Shown: piece after piece, positions 23,501 through 34,005 of the stretch
Position numbering within the stretch: the first letter of the stretch is position 1
How the letters are laid out: each line of letters begins with the position of its first letter
NCBI RefSeq assembly: GCF_907164915.1
Contig: NC_061862.1
Coordinates: forward strand, 30,087,151-30,151,150
Direction: 5' to 3'
DNA: 64,000 bases
DNA from: Impatiens glandulifera
Taxonomy: Eukaryota; Streptophyta; Magnoliopsida; Ericales; Balsaminaceae
Notes under the pieces: generated by a model
Seen by the model: only the letters and a program-made list of their open reading frames with translations
Told to the model about the DNA's origin: nothing
Databases searched by the model: none
Made by a program: the position numbers and the translations under genes

Positions 23501-23590
23501 TCCTAACAAAGGTGTTAGGGAGAAACAAGTTCATCGAGATGCATTTGAAGCTCGGTGTCAAGCAAGTTGAAGAGCTTCATGGATCCCATG
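20520..23590 (+). pseudogene. Copia B pol
   Basis: Protease WYLDTRASSHMMG near 20540 has arginine for the active-site glycine. Pre-integrase ELVHINLCG and integrase fragments follow to about 21790 (KPNVHHLRTFGCIVHVKN, YFSMSGVLVGYEDGAKAYRV). The RT has WKDAMEEEMKSIFENKTWEL, LKWVFRVIKDPDDNIVKHNA, VKLAFLNCDLAKEVYVEQP and VYVDDLII near 22620. RNase H shows YRNVIGSLCYLV and VQGTLDYGC. Stops commonly sit where TGG, CAG or CGA is expected. The last 810 bp are repeated in the tandem units below. Confidence 0.85.
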
Positions 23591-24885
23591 TTCAAAAATT
23601 ACACCTGAGTTTAAATGACATTACATTTAAGTGTATCAAGACATTACACTTTAGTGTATTAGACATTACACATTTGAGTTCAGTAGACATTACACTTTAG
23701 TGTAAAATAAATTACATTTCAGTATATAAGAATTTAAATTTCAGTTTAAATGACAATTTAGTGGTGTTTTAAAAAACATTAATGTTTAGTGTAAAAGAAA
23801 TTACATTTTAGTATATAAGAATTTAAACTTCAGTTTAAATAACATTACAGTTAAGTTTATCACCCATTACACTTGAGTTTAAATGATGTTACACTACAGA
23901 GTATCATACATTACACTTCAGTTCATCAGACATTACACTTTATTGTATTAGATTTTACACTTGAGTTCATCAGTCATTACACTTACACTTCATTATAAAA
24001 GAAATTACATTTTTAGTACATAAGAATTTCAATTTCAATTTCAATTTAAAACACAATTTATTTAAGTTTTAAAAACGTTAATGTTTAGTGTAAGAGAAAT
24101 TACAATTGAGTATATATATGATATTACACTTCAGTTCATCAGACATTACAATTTAGTGTATCAGACATTAAACTTTAGTGTATCAGACATTACAATTGAG
24201 TTCATCAGAAATTACACTTCAGTATAAAAGAAATTACATTTTTGGTATATAAGAATTTAAATTTTCGCTTTAAAACACAATTTATTTAAGTTTTACAAAA
24301 CATTAATGTTTAGTGTAAAAGAAATTAAAGTTGAGTATATACGACATTACACTTTAGTGTTTTAGACATTATATTTCAGTGTATCAGACATTAAATTTGA
24401 GTTCATTAGACATTACACTTCAGTGTAAAAGAAATTACATTTTTGGTATATAAGAAATTAATTTTCAGTTTAAAATACAGTTTAGTTGATTTTTAAAAAA
24501 CGTTAATTTTAGTGTAAAAGAAATTATAATTCAGTATATATGACGTTATATTTCAGTGTATCAGACATTACACTTTAGTGTATTAGAAATTTTACTTCAG
24601 TTTATCAGACATTACACTTAAGTATATCAAACATTACACCTCACTTTATAAGAATTTACATTTCAATTTCCTCTTCTAGCCTAGCGGTAATATGAGGTGG
24701 ATATTCTCAGCCTCCCTGAGGTTCTAAGTTGTCATGCTAGTTCTTCTTTAATTTTCAAAAAAAATATATTACAGTTCATACATTAAGTTTAGTTTATCAG
24801 ACATTACACTTCAATTTTAAAAATAATATTAAAGTTTAGACATTATAGTTCACTTTAAAAAAAACAGTTCATACATTATAGTTTT
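23590..24885 (+). repeat. 22-bp satellite, unit 1
   Basis: Imperfect units such as ATCAGACATTACACTTCAGT repeat every 22 bp where regular (clear at 24128-24230). Poly(A/T) spacers with TATATAAGAATTTAAATTTC interrupt the array. A SINE sits at 24671-24766. There is no coding capacity beyond the periodic frames. Confidence 0.85.
24671..24766 (+). mobile_element. tRNA-like SINE fragment, unit 1
   Basis: TAGCCTAGCGGTAA resembles the pol III A box and GAGGTTCTAAGTT the B box, 37 bp apart. A short A-rich tail (CAAAAAAAATA) follows. It interrupts the satellite with non-repetitive text. Confidence 0.55.
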
Positions 24886-25732
24886 ATTAGGATCGGTATT
24901 AACAGTAGAGACTAGGGTGTGACTATTGTGAACAACTTACGATAAACGATTCGATAATAATCATGTGAGGGATTAGTATCTGTTTCTATTCCTCGCAAAT
25001 CTTCCAAACTCTTGAAATGGATTCAAGTGCGGAACTGTCTGTTGGATTTGAAGCTTTAGACAATCGAATGCAAATGTCAGAAAGTAAAGAACACAAGGAG
25101 TTTTATGGATGTTCGGAGATAAAACTCCTACGTTGCCCCCTTCTTCCACAATCGGATGGATATTCACTAAAAACTTTGAATTAGTTACAACTCACTGACC
25201 TATCTAACTCTCTGTTGAACAGAACAACCTCTATTCAAATTACAATACTGAGATTTCTCACAAAGAAGACAATATGCAATTATAATATGATCACAGCTAG
25301 ACAAATAGACAATAAGAGATTTTCGTGTGTATTAAGCAGTTGTTCGTTTGTTCGTTGGTGTGAATTTCAATTAGTGGTTCGACCGTTGTCATTGAGCTTC
25401 TATTTATGGTTGAAGTATACCAACGGTCGAATATTCTTTATGGACGTGTGGCATGTGTCCGTTGGACGGCCACCTATAGTACGATAGTATATCAGACTCT
25501 GAGTATTTAGATCGTGGCCGTACCGAACAGGTAGTGCGCTAAATATCCTCTGATCTTGTCTTGTAATGGGAATATATATTTGAGAGATATCAGTGTACGT
25601 GGCATTCATTCATTTGATGGAATTAGCTGGCTTGTCAGACTTCTCAGAAGAAAGTGGAGTAGAAAGTTGAGAGATCGTGGTTAGACGGATGCGTCCTTCA
25701 GACAACTGCTAAAGCGAGGCAACAGGCGTTCT
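24886..25732 (-). mobile_element. LTR-like segment (R/U5 and core promoter), unit 1
   Basis: On the reverse strand it ends ACCGATCCTAA, like the LTRs of copia A and of 1-446, and contains the shared block TTCCGCACTTGAA. A TATA-like ATAAATA (25401-25407) and the conserved hairpin (25097-25128) lie in the expected order. No primer-binding site or polypurine tract flanks it, so it is a solo or partial LTR. Its U3 side is the minisatellite at 25733-26905. Confidence 0.65.
25097..25128 (-). other. Conserved LTR hairpin, best copy
   Basis: A perfect 10-bp inverted repeat GGAGTTTTAT / ATAAAACTCC encloses a 12-nt loop (GGATGTTCGGAG on the plus strand). Identical copies are at 29233-29264 and 33369-33400; diverged copies are at 70-99 and 17030-17062. 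Confidence 0.75.
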
Positions 25733-26905
25733 TTTTTAGACTGCGTCTAAAGGAGTTAGACGTCCTCGTCTAACTGTGCTTCCCTTTGGACCGCATCTAA
25801 AGGAGTTAGACAATCTCGTCTAACTGCGCTTCCCTTTAGACCGCGTCTAAAGGAGTTAGACGACCTCGTCTAACTGCACTTCCCTTTAGATTGTGTCTAA
25901 AGGAGTTAGACTACCTCGTCTAACTACGTTTCCCTTTAGACATCGTCTAAAGAAGTTAGACGACCTCGTCTAACTACGCATCCCTTTAGACATCGTCTAA
26001 AGGAGTTAGACGTCCTCGTCTAACTACGCTTCTATTTAGACAGCGTCTAAATGAGTTAGACGTCCTCGTCTAACTACTCTTCCCTTCAGACAGCGTCTAA
26101 AAGAGTTAGACGTCCTCGTCTAACTACGCTTCCATTTAGACAGCGTCTAAAAGAGTTAGACGTCCTCGTCTAACTACTCTTCCCTTCAGACAGCGTCTAA
26201 AAGAGTTAGACGACCTCGTCTAACTACGCGTCCCTTTAGACACCGTCTAAAGGAGTGAGACGTCCTCGTCTAACTACGCTTCCATTTAGACAGCGTCTAA
26301 ATGAGTTAGACGTCCTCGTCTAACTACTCTTCCCTTCAGACAGCGTCTAAAAGAGTTAGACGTCCTCGTCTAACTACGCTTCCATTTAGACTGCGTCTAA
26401 AAGAGTTAGACGTCCTCGTCTAACTACTCTTCCCTTCAGACAGCGTCTAAAAGAGTTAGACGACCTCATCTAACTACGCGTCCCTTTAGACATCGTCTAA
26501 AGGAGATAGACGTCCTCGTCTAACTACGCTTCCATTTAGACAGCGTCTAAATGAGTTAGACGTCCTCGTCTAACTACTCTTCCCTTCAGACAGCGTCTAA
26601 AAGAGTTAGACGTCCTCGTCTAACTACGCTTCCATTTAGACAGCGTCTAAAAGAGTTAGACGTCCCCGTCTAAAGGAGTTAGACGTCATCGTCTAACTAC
26701 ACTTCCCTTTAGACAACATCTAAAGGAGTTAGACGTCCTTGTCTAACTATGTTTCCCCTTAGACTGCGTCTAAAGGAGTTAGACGACCTCGTCTAACTAC
26801 GTTTCCCTTTAGACCGCGTCTAAAGGAGTTAGACTACCTCGTCTAACTATGTTTCTCTTTAGACAACATCTAAAAGAGTTAGACTACATCGTCTAACTAC
26901 TCTTC
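25733..26905. repeat. 50-bp palindromic minisatellite, unit 1
   Basis: About 23 units. Each has TTTAGAC-AGC-GTCTAAA and GTTAGACG-TCCT-CGTCTAAC, two near-perfect hairpins, joined by AAGA or AGGA and CTACGCTTCC. A five-unit (250-bp) higher-order period is visible at 26041, 26291 and 26541. Confidence 0.92.
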
Positions 26906-27724
26906 GTCAAAAGGAATATGTTGCGAAGATTTTAAATAAAGGTGGCATGTGTAACTATAGCCTGTGTCGCAGTCCAATGGAGCATTGACTCCGTCTCAAC
27001 AACAATGACGGGAGTACGTATATGGATGCAACAAGGTATCAGAACGTAATCGGTAGTCTTTGCTACCTAGTAAACATGCGGCCTGATATTGCTCATGTTG
27101 TGGGAATAGTTAGTCAATACATGGAGGCGCCAAGTTCTCAACATTAGGTTGCGATCAAGAAGATACTTCAATACGTACAAGGTACGTTGGATTATGGGTG
27201 TTGTTATAAGTCTGGAGGAGGTGAAGCTACATTAGTAGGCTAAAGCGATAGTGATCTCATTGGCGATGTTGATGACCACAAAAGCACCTCCGGGATAGTT
27301 TTCTTTATCGAAAGTAGCATTTTGACTTGGACTTTGCATAAGTAAAAGATCGTTGATTTATCTTTATGCAAGGTCGAGTACATCGCAGCGGCGATAGCGG
27401 CATGTCAAGGTGTCTAGCTTAGTCGTCTTATCGGTGAGCTAGTTAGGCATAAGGATTTGAAATTAAAATTATTGGTTGATAAAAAAGTCATTCATTGCTC
27501 TCTACAAGAATCCAGTTCATTATGAGAGGAGTAAACACATTGACACAAAGTTTCAATACATCTGAGAGTGCATTGAAGCAAGAAAGATGGACATTGATTA
27601 TGTTTGCACTGATGGTCAGTTAACTGATATCCTAACAAAGGTTTTAGGGAGAAACAAGTTCATCGAGATGCATTTGAAGCTCGGTGTCAAGCAAGTTGAA
27701 GAGATTCATGGATCCCATGTTCAA
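26906..27724 (+). pseudogene. Copia B pol 3' fragment, unit 2
   Basis: Repeats 22778-23589: RNase H (CQKEYVAKIL-type start, NVIGSLCYLV) to the pol end TDGQLTDILTKVLGRNKF. It keeps the same stops as unit 1, so those stops predate the duplication. Confidence 0.85.
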
Positions 27725-29020
27725 AAATTACACATGAGTTTAAATGACATTACACTTAAGTGTATCAAGACATTATACTTTAGTGTATTAGACATTACAC
27801 ATTTGAGTTCAGTAGACATTACACTTTAGTGTAAAAGAAATTACATTTCAGTATATAAGAATTTAAATTTCAGTTTAAATGACAATTTAGTGGTGTTTTA
27901 AAAAATATTAATGTTTAGTGTAAAAGAAATTACATTTTAGTATATAAGAATTTAAACTTCAGTTTAAATGACATTACAGTTAAGTTTATCACCCATTACA
28001 CTTGAGTTTAAATGATGTTACACTACAGAGTATCATACATTACACTTCAGTTCATCAGACATTACACTTTATTGTATTAGATTTTACACTTGAGTTCATC
28101 AGACATTACACTTACACTTCATTATAAGAGAAATTACATTTTTAGTACATAAGAATTTCAATTTCAATTTCAATTTCAATTTAAAACACAATTTATTTAA
28201 GTTTTAAAAACGTTAATGTTTAGTGTAAGAGAAATTACAATTGAGTATATATATGATATTACACTTCAGTTCATCAGACATTACAATTCAGTGTATCAGA
28301 CATTAAACTTTAGTGTATCAGACATTACAATTGAGTTCATCAGAAATTACACTTCAGTATAAAAGAAATTACATTTTTGGTATATAAGAATTTAAATTTT
28401 CGCTTTAAAACATAATTTATTTAAGTTTTAAAAAACATTAATGTTTAGTGTAAAAGAAATTACAGTTGAGTATATACGACATTACACTTTAGTGTTTTAG
28501 ACATTATATTTCAGTGTATCAGACATTAAATTTGAGTTCATTAGACATTACACTTCAGTGTAAAAGAAATTACATTTTTGGTATATAAGAAATTAATTTT
28601 CAGTTTAAAATACAATTTAGTTGAGTTTTAAAAAACGTTAATTTTAGTGTAAAAGAAATTATAATTCAGTATATATGACGTTATATTTCAGTGTATCAGA
28701 CATTACACTTTAGTGTATTAGAAATTTTACTTCAGTTTATCAGACATTACACTTAAGTATATCAGATATTACACCTCACTTTATAAGAATTTACATTTCA
28801 ATTTCCTCTTCTAGCCTAGCGGTAATATGAGGTGGATATTCTCATCCTCCCTGAGGTTCTAGGTTGTCATGTTAGTTCTTCTTTAATTTTCAAAAAAAAA
28901 TACATTACAGTTCATACATTAAGTTTAGTTTATCAGACATTACACTTCAATTTTAAAAATAATATTAAAGTTTAGACATTATAGTTCACTTTTAAAAAAA
29001 CAGTTCATACATTATAGTTT
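27725..29020 (+). repeat. 22-bp satellite, unit 2
   Basis: Same layout as in unit 1 with scattered substitutions. The SINE is at 28806-28901. Confidence 0.85.
28806..28901 (+). mobile_element. tRNA-like SINE fragment, unit 2
   Basis: Same insertion point as in unit 1. The B box is GGTTCTAGGTT and the A-tail is one base longer. Confidence 0.55.
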
Positions 29021-29021
29021 T

Positions 29022-29869
29022 ATTAAGATCGGTATTAACAGTAGAGACTAGGGTGTGACTATTGTGAACAACTTACGATAAACGATTCGATAATAATCAT
29101 GTGAGGGATTAGTATCTATTTCTATTCCTCGCAAATCTTCCAAACTCTTGAAATGGATTCAAGTGCGGAATTGTCTGTTGGATTTGAAGCTTTAGACAAT
29201 CGAATGCAAATGTCAGAAAGTAAAGAACACAAGGAGTTTTATGGATGTTCGGAGATAAAACTCCTACGTCACCCCTTTCTTCCACAATCGGAAGGATATT
29301 CACTAAAAACTTTGAATCAGTTATAACTCACTAACCTAGCTAACTCTCTGTTGAACAAAACAACCTCTATTCAACTTACAATACTGAGATTTCTCACAAA
29401 GAAGACAATATGCAATTATAATATGATCACAGCTAGACAAATAGACAGTAAGAGATTTTCGTGTGTATTAAGCAGTTGTTTGTTTGTTCGTTGATGTGAA
29501 TTTCGATCAGTGGTTCGACCGTTGTCATTGAGCTTCTATTTATGGTTGAAGTATACCAACGGTCGAATATTCTTTATGGACGTGTGGCATGTGTCCGTTG
29601 GACGGCCACCTATAGTACGATAGTACATTAGACTCTGAGTATTTAGATCGTGGCCGTACCGAACAGGTAGTGCGCTGAATATCCTCTGATCTTGTCTTGT
29701 AATGGGAATATATATTTGAGAGATATCAGTGTACGTGGCATTCATTCATTTGATGGAATTAGCTGGCTTGTCAGACTTCTCAGAAGAAAGTGGAGTAGAA
29801 AGTTGAGAGATCGTGGTTAGACGGATGCGTCCTTCAGACAACTGCTAAAGCGAGGCAACAGGCGTTCTT
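29022..29869 (-). mobile_element. LTR-like segment, unit 2
   Basis: Copy of the unit 1 segment. Hairpin at 29233-29264 and TATA-like box at 29538-29544. The terminus reads TTAAGATCGG on the plus strand (AGGATCGG in unit 1). Confidence 0.65.
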
Positions 29870-31041
29870 TTTTAGACTGCGTCTAAAGGAGTTAGACGTC
29901 CTCGTCTAACTGTGCTTCCCTTTGGACCGCATCTAAAGGAGTTAGACAATCTCGTCTAACTGCGCTTCCCTTTAGACCGCGTCTAAAGGAGTTAGACGAC
30001 CTCGTCTAACTGCACTTCCCTTTAGAGTGTGTCTAAAGGAGTTAGACTACCTCGTCTAACTACGTTTCCCTTTAGACATCGTCTAAAGAAGTTAGACGAC
30101 CTCGTCTAACTACGCATCCCTTTAGACATCGTCTAAAGGAGTTAGACGTCCTCGTCTAACTACGCTTCTATTTAGACAGCGTCTAAATGAGTTAGATGTC
30201 CTCGTCTAACTACTCTTCCCTTCAGACAGCGTCTAAAAGAGTTAGACGTCCTCGTCTAACTACGCTTCCATTTAGACAGCGTCTAAAAGAGTTAGACGTC
30301 CTCGTCTAACTACTCTTCCCTTCAGACAGCGTCTAAAAGAGTTAGACGACCTCGTCTAACTACGCGTCCCTTTAGACATCGTCTAAAGGAGTTAGACGTC
30401 CTCGTCTAACTACGCTTCCATTTAGACAGCGTCTAAATGAGTTAGACGTCCTCGTCTAACTACTCTTCCCTTCAGACAGTGTCTAAAAGAGTTAGACGTC
30501 CTCGTCTAACTACGCTTCCATTTAGACAGCGTCTAAAAGAGTTAGACGTCCTCGTCTAACTACTCTTCCCTTCAGACAGCGTCTAAAAGAGTTAGACGAC
30601 CTCGTCTAACTACGCGTCCCTTTAGACATCGTCTAAAGGAGATAAACGTCCTCGTCTAACTACGCTTCCATTTAGACAGCGTCTAAATGAGTTAGACGTC
30701 CTCGTCTAACTACTCTTCCCTTCAGACAGCGTCTAAAAGAGTTAGACGTCCTTGTCTAACTACGCTTCCATTTAGACAGCGTCTAAAAGAGTTAGACGTC
30801 CCCGTCTAAAGGAGTTAGACGTCATCGTCTAACTACACTTACCTTTAAACAACATCTAAAGGAGTTAGACGTCCTTGTCTAACTATGTTTCCCCTTAGAC
30901 TGCGTCTAAAGGAGTTAGACGACCTCGTTTAACTACGTTTCCCTTTAGACCGCGTCTAAAGGAGTTAGACTACCTCGTCTAACTATGTTTCTCTTTAGAC
31001 AACATCTAAAAGAGTTAGACTACATCGTCTAACTACTCTTC
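29870..31041. repeat. 50-bp palindromic minisatellite, unit 2
   Basis: Same order of unit variants as in unit 1, with point differences only. Confidence 0.92.
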
Positions 31042-31860
31042 GTCAAAAGGAATATGTTGCGAAGATTTTAAATAAAGGTGGCATGTGTAACTATAGCATG
31101 TGTCGCAGTCCAATGGAGCATTGACTCCGTCTCAACAACAATGACGGGAGTACGTATATGGATGCAACAAGGTATCGGAACGTAATCGGTAGTCTTTGCT
31201 ACCTAGTAAACATGCGGCCTGATATTGCTCATGTTGTGGGAATAGTTAGTCAATACATGGAGGCGCCAAGTTCTCAACATTAGGTTGCGATCAAGAAGAT
31301 ACTTCAATACGTACAAGGTACGTTGGATTATGGGTGTTGTTATAAGTCTGGAGGAGGTGAAGCTACATTAGTAGGCTAAAGCGATAGTGATCTCATTGGC
31401 GATGTTGATGACCACAAAAGCACCTCCGGGATAGTTTTCTTTATCGAAAGTAGCATTTTGACTTGGACTTTGCATAAGTAAAAGATCGTTGATTTATCTT
31501 TATGCAAGGTCGAGTACATCGCAGCGGCGATAGCGGCATGTCAAGGTGTCTAGCTTAGTCGTCTTATCGGTGAGCTAGTTAGGTATAAGGATTTGAAATT
31601 AAAATTATTGGTTGATAAAAAAGTCATTCATTGCTCTCTACAAGAATCCAGTTCATTATGAGAGGAGTAAACACATTGACACAAAGTTTCATTACATCTG
31701 AGAGTGCATTGAATCAAGAAAGATGGACATTGATTATGTTTGCACTGATGGTCAGTTAACTGATATCCTAACAAAGGTTTTAGGGAGAAACAAGTTCATC
31801 GAGATGCATTTGAAGCTCGGTGTCAAGCAAGTTGAAGAGATTCATGGATCCCATATTCAA
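31042..31860 (+). pseudogene. Copia B pol 3' fragment, unit 3
   Basis: Third copy of the RNase H to pol-end segment. It carries the TGTTTGCACTG variant of unit 2. Confidence 0.85.
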
Positions 31861-33157
31861 AAATTACACATGAGTTTAAATGACATTACACTTAAGTGTA
31901 TCAAGACATTATACTTTAGTGTATTAGACATTACACATTTGAGTTCAGTAGACATTACACTTTAGTGTAAAAGAAATTACATTTCAGTATATAAGAATTT
32001 AAATTTCAGTTTAAATGACAATTTAGTGGTGTTTTAAAAAATATTAATGTTTAGTGTAAAAGAAATTACATTTTAGTATATAAGAATTTAAACTTCAGTT
32101 TAAATGACATTACAGTTAAGTTTATCACCCATTACACTTGAGTTTAAATGATGTTACACTACAGAGTATCATACATTACACTTCAGTTCATCAGACATTA
32201 CACTTTATTGTATTAGATTTTACACTTGAGTTCATCAGACATTACACTTACACTTCATTATAAAAGAAATTACATTTTTAGTACATAAGAATTTCAATTT
32301 CAATTTCAATTTCAATTTAAAACACAATTTATTTAAGTTTTAAAAACGTTAATGTTTAGTGTAAGAGAAATTACAATTGAGTATATATATGATATTACAC
32401 TTCAGTTCATCAGACATTACAATTCAGTGTATCAGACATTAAACTTTAGTGTATCAGACATTACAATTGAGTTCATCAGAAATTACACTTCAGTATAAAA
32501 GAAATTACATTTTTGGTATATAAGAATTTAAATTTTCGCTTTAAAACATAATTTATTTAAGTTTTAAAAAACATTAATGTTTAGTGTAAAAGAAATTACA
32601 GTTGAGTATATACGACATTACACTTTAGTGTTTTAGACATTATATTTCAGTGTATCAGACATTAAATTTGAGTTCATTAGACATTACACTTCAGTGTAAA
32701 AGAAATTACATTTTTGGTATATAAGAAATTAATTTTCAGTTTAAAATACAATTTAGTTGAGTTTTAAAAAACGTTAATTTTAGTGTAAAAGAAATTATAA
32801 TTCAGTATATATGACGTTATATTTCAGTGTATCAGACATTACACTTTAGTGTATTAGAAATTTTACTTCAGTTTATCAGACATTACACTTAAGTATATCA
32901 GATATTACACCTCACTTTATAAGAATTTACATTTCAATTTCCTCTTCTAGCCTAGCGGTAATATGAGGTGGATATTCTCATCCTCCCTGAGGTTCTAGGT
33001 TGTCATGCTAGTTCTTCTTTAATTTTCAAAAAAAAATACATTACAGTTCATACATTAAGTTTAGTTTATCAGACATTACACTTCAATTTTAAAAATAATA
33101 TTAAAGTTTAGACATTATAGTTCACTTTTAAAAAAACAGTTCATACATTATAGTTTT
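31861..33157 (+). repeat. 22-bp satellite, unit 3
   Basis: Same layout as in unit 2, almost base for base. The SINE is at 32941-33036. Confidence 0.85.
32941..33036 (+). mobile_element. tRNA-like SINE fragment, unit 3
   Basis: Same insertion point and boxes as in unit 2. Confidence 0.55.
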
Positions 33158-33158
33158 A

Positions 33159-34005
33159 TTAAGATCGGTATTAACAGTAGAGACTAGGGTGTGACTATTG
33201 TGAACAACTTACGATAAACGATTCGATAATAATCATGTGAGGGATTAGTATCTATTTCTATTCCTCGCAAATCTTCCAAACTCTTGAAATGGATTCAAGT
33301 GCGGAATTGTCTGTTGGATTTGAAGCTTTAGACAATCGAATGCAAATGTCAGAAAGTAAAGAACACAAGGAGTTTTATGGATGTTCGGAGATAAAACTCC
33401 TACGTCACCCCCTTATTCCACAATCGGAAGGATATTCACTAAAAACTTTGAATCAGTTACAACTCACTAACCTAGCTAACTCTCTGTTGAACAAAACAAC
33501 CTCTATTCAACTTACAATACTGAGATTTCTCACAAAGAAGACAATATGCAATTATAATATGATCACAGCTAGACAAATAGACAGTAAGAGATTTTCGTGT
33601 GTATTAAGCAGTTGTTCGTTTGTTCGTTGATGTGAATTTCGATATGTGGTTCGACCGTTGTCATTGAGCTTCTATTTATGGTTGAAGTATACCAACGGTC
33701 GAATATTCTTTATGGACGTGTGGCATGTGTCCGTTGGACGGCCACCTATAGTACGATAGTACATCAGACTCTGAGTATTTAGATCGTGGCCGTACCGAAC
33801 AGGTAGTGCGCTGAATATCCTCTGATCTTGTCTTGTAATGGGAATATATATTTGAGAGATATCAGTGTACGTGGCATTCATTCATTTGATGGAATTAGCT
33901 GGCTTGTCAGACTTCTCAGAAGAAAGTGGAGTAGAAAGTTGAGAGATCGTGGTTAGACGGATGCGTCCTTCAGACAACTGCTAAAGCGAGGCAACAGGCG
34001 TTCTT
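33159..34005 (-). mobile_element. LTR-like segment, unit 3
   Basis: Copy of the unit 2 segment. Hairpin at 33369-33400 and TATA-like box at 33673-33679. Confidence 0.65.

Larger units (their letters stand above)
19316..23590 (+). mobile_element. Ty1-copia retrotransposon B, no 3' LTR
   Basis: A short LTR (19316-19552), a worn primer-binding site TGGCATTAGAG, gag, and pol follow in order on the plus strand. Pol ends with TDGQLTDILTKVLGRNKF and LGVK near 23570. The sequence then runs straight into satellite DNA, so the 3' LTR was lost. It inserted in the transposase gene of the host element. Many in-frame stops are present. Confidence 0.8.
22778..26905 (+). repeat. Tandem unit 1 (4128 bp)
   Basis: It starts at GTCAAAAGGAATATG inside copia B pol and ends in minisatellite CTACTCTTC. 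Contents: pol 3' end, 22-bp satellite, SINE, LTR-like segment, 50-bp minisatellite. Confidence 0.92.
26906..31041 (+). repeat. Tandem unit 2 (4136 bp)
   Basis: Near-identical to unit 1 over its full length. It shares private variants with unit 3 rather than unit 1, for example CACAAAAGC, TGTTTGCACTG, GAAGAGATTC and TTAAGATCGG. Confidence 0.92.

Noticed and set aside
25400..25609. A 69-residue reverse-strand open frame repeated at 29536-29745 and 33672-33881
   Set aside because: It is conserved only because the whole 4.13-kb unit is duplicated. It lies across the LTR core promoter and resembles no protein family.
25733..26905. CRISPR-like array of short palindromic repeats
   Set aside because: Units are contiguous 50-bp tandem repeats without unique spacers, in a plant nuclear context and next to LTR sequence. 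It is a minisatellite.
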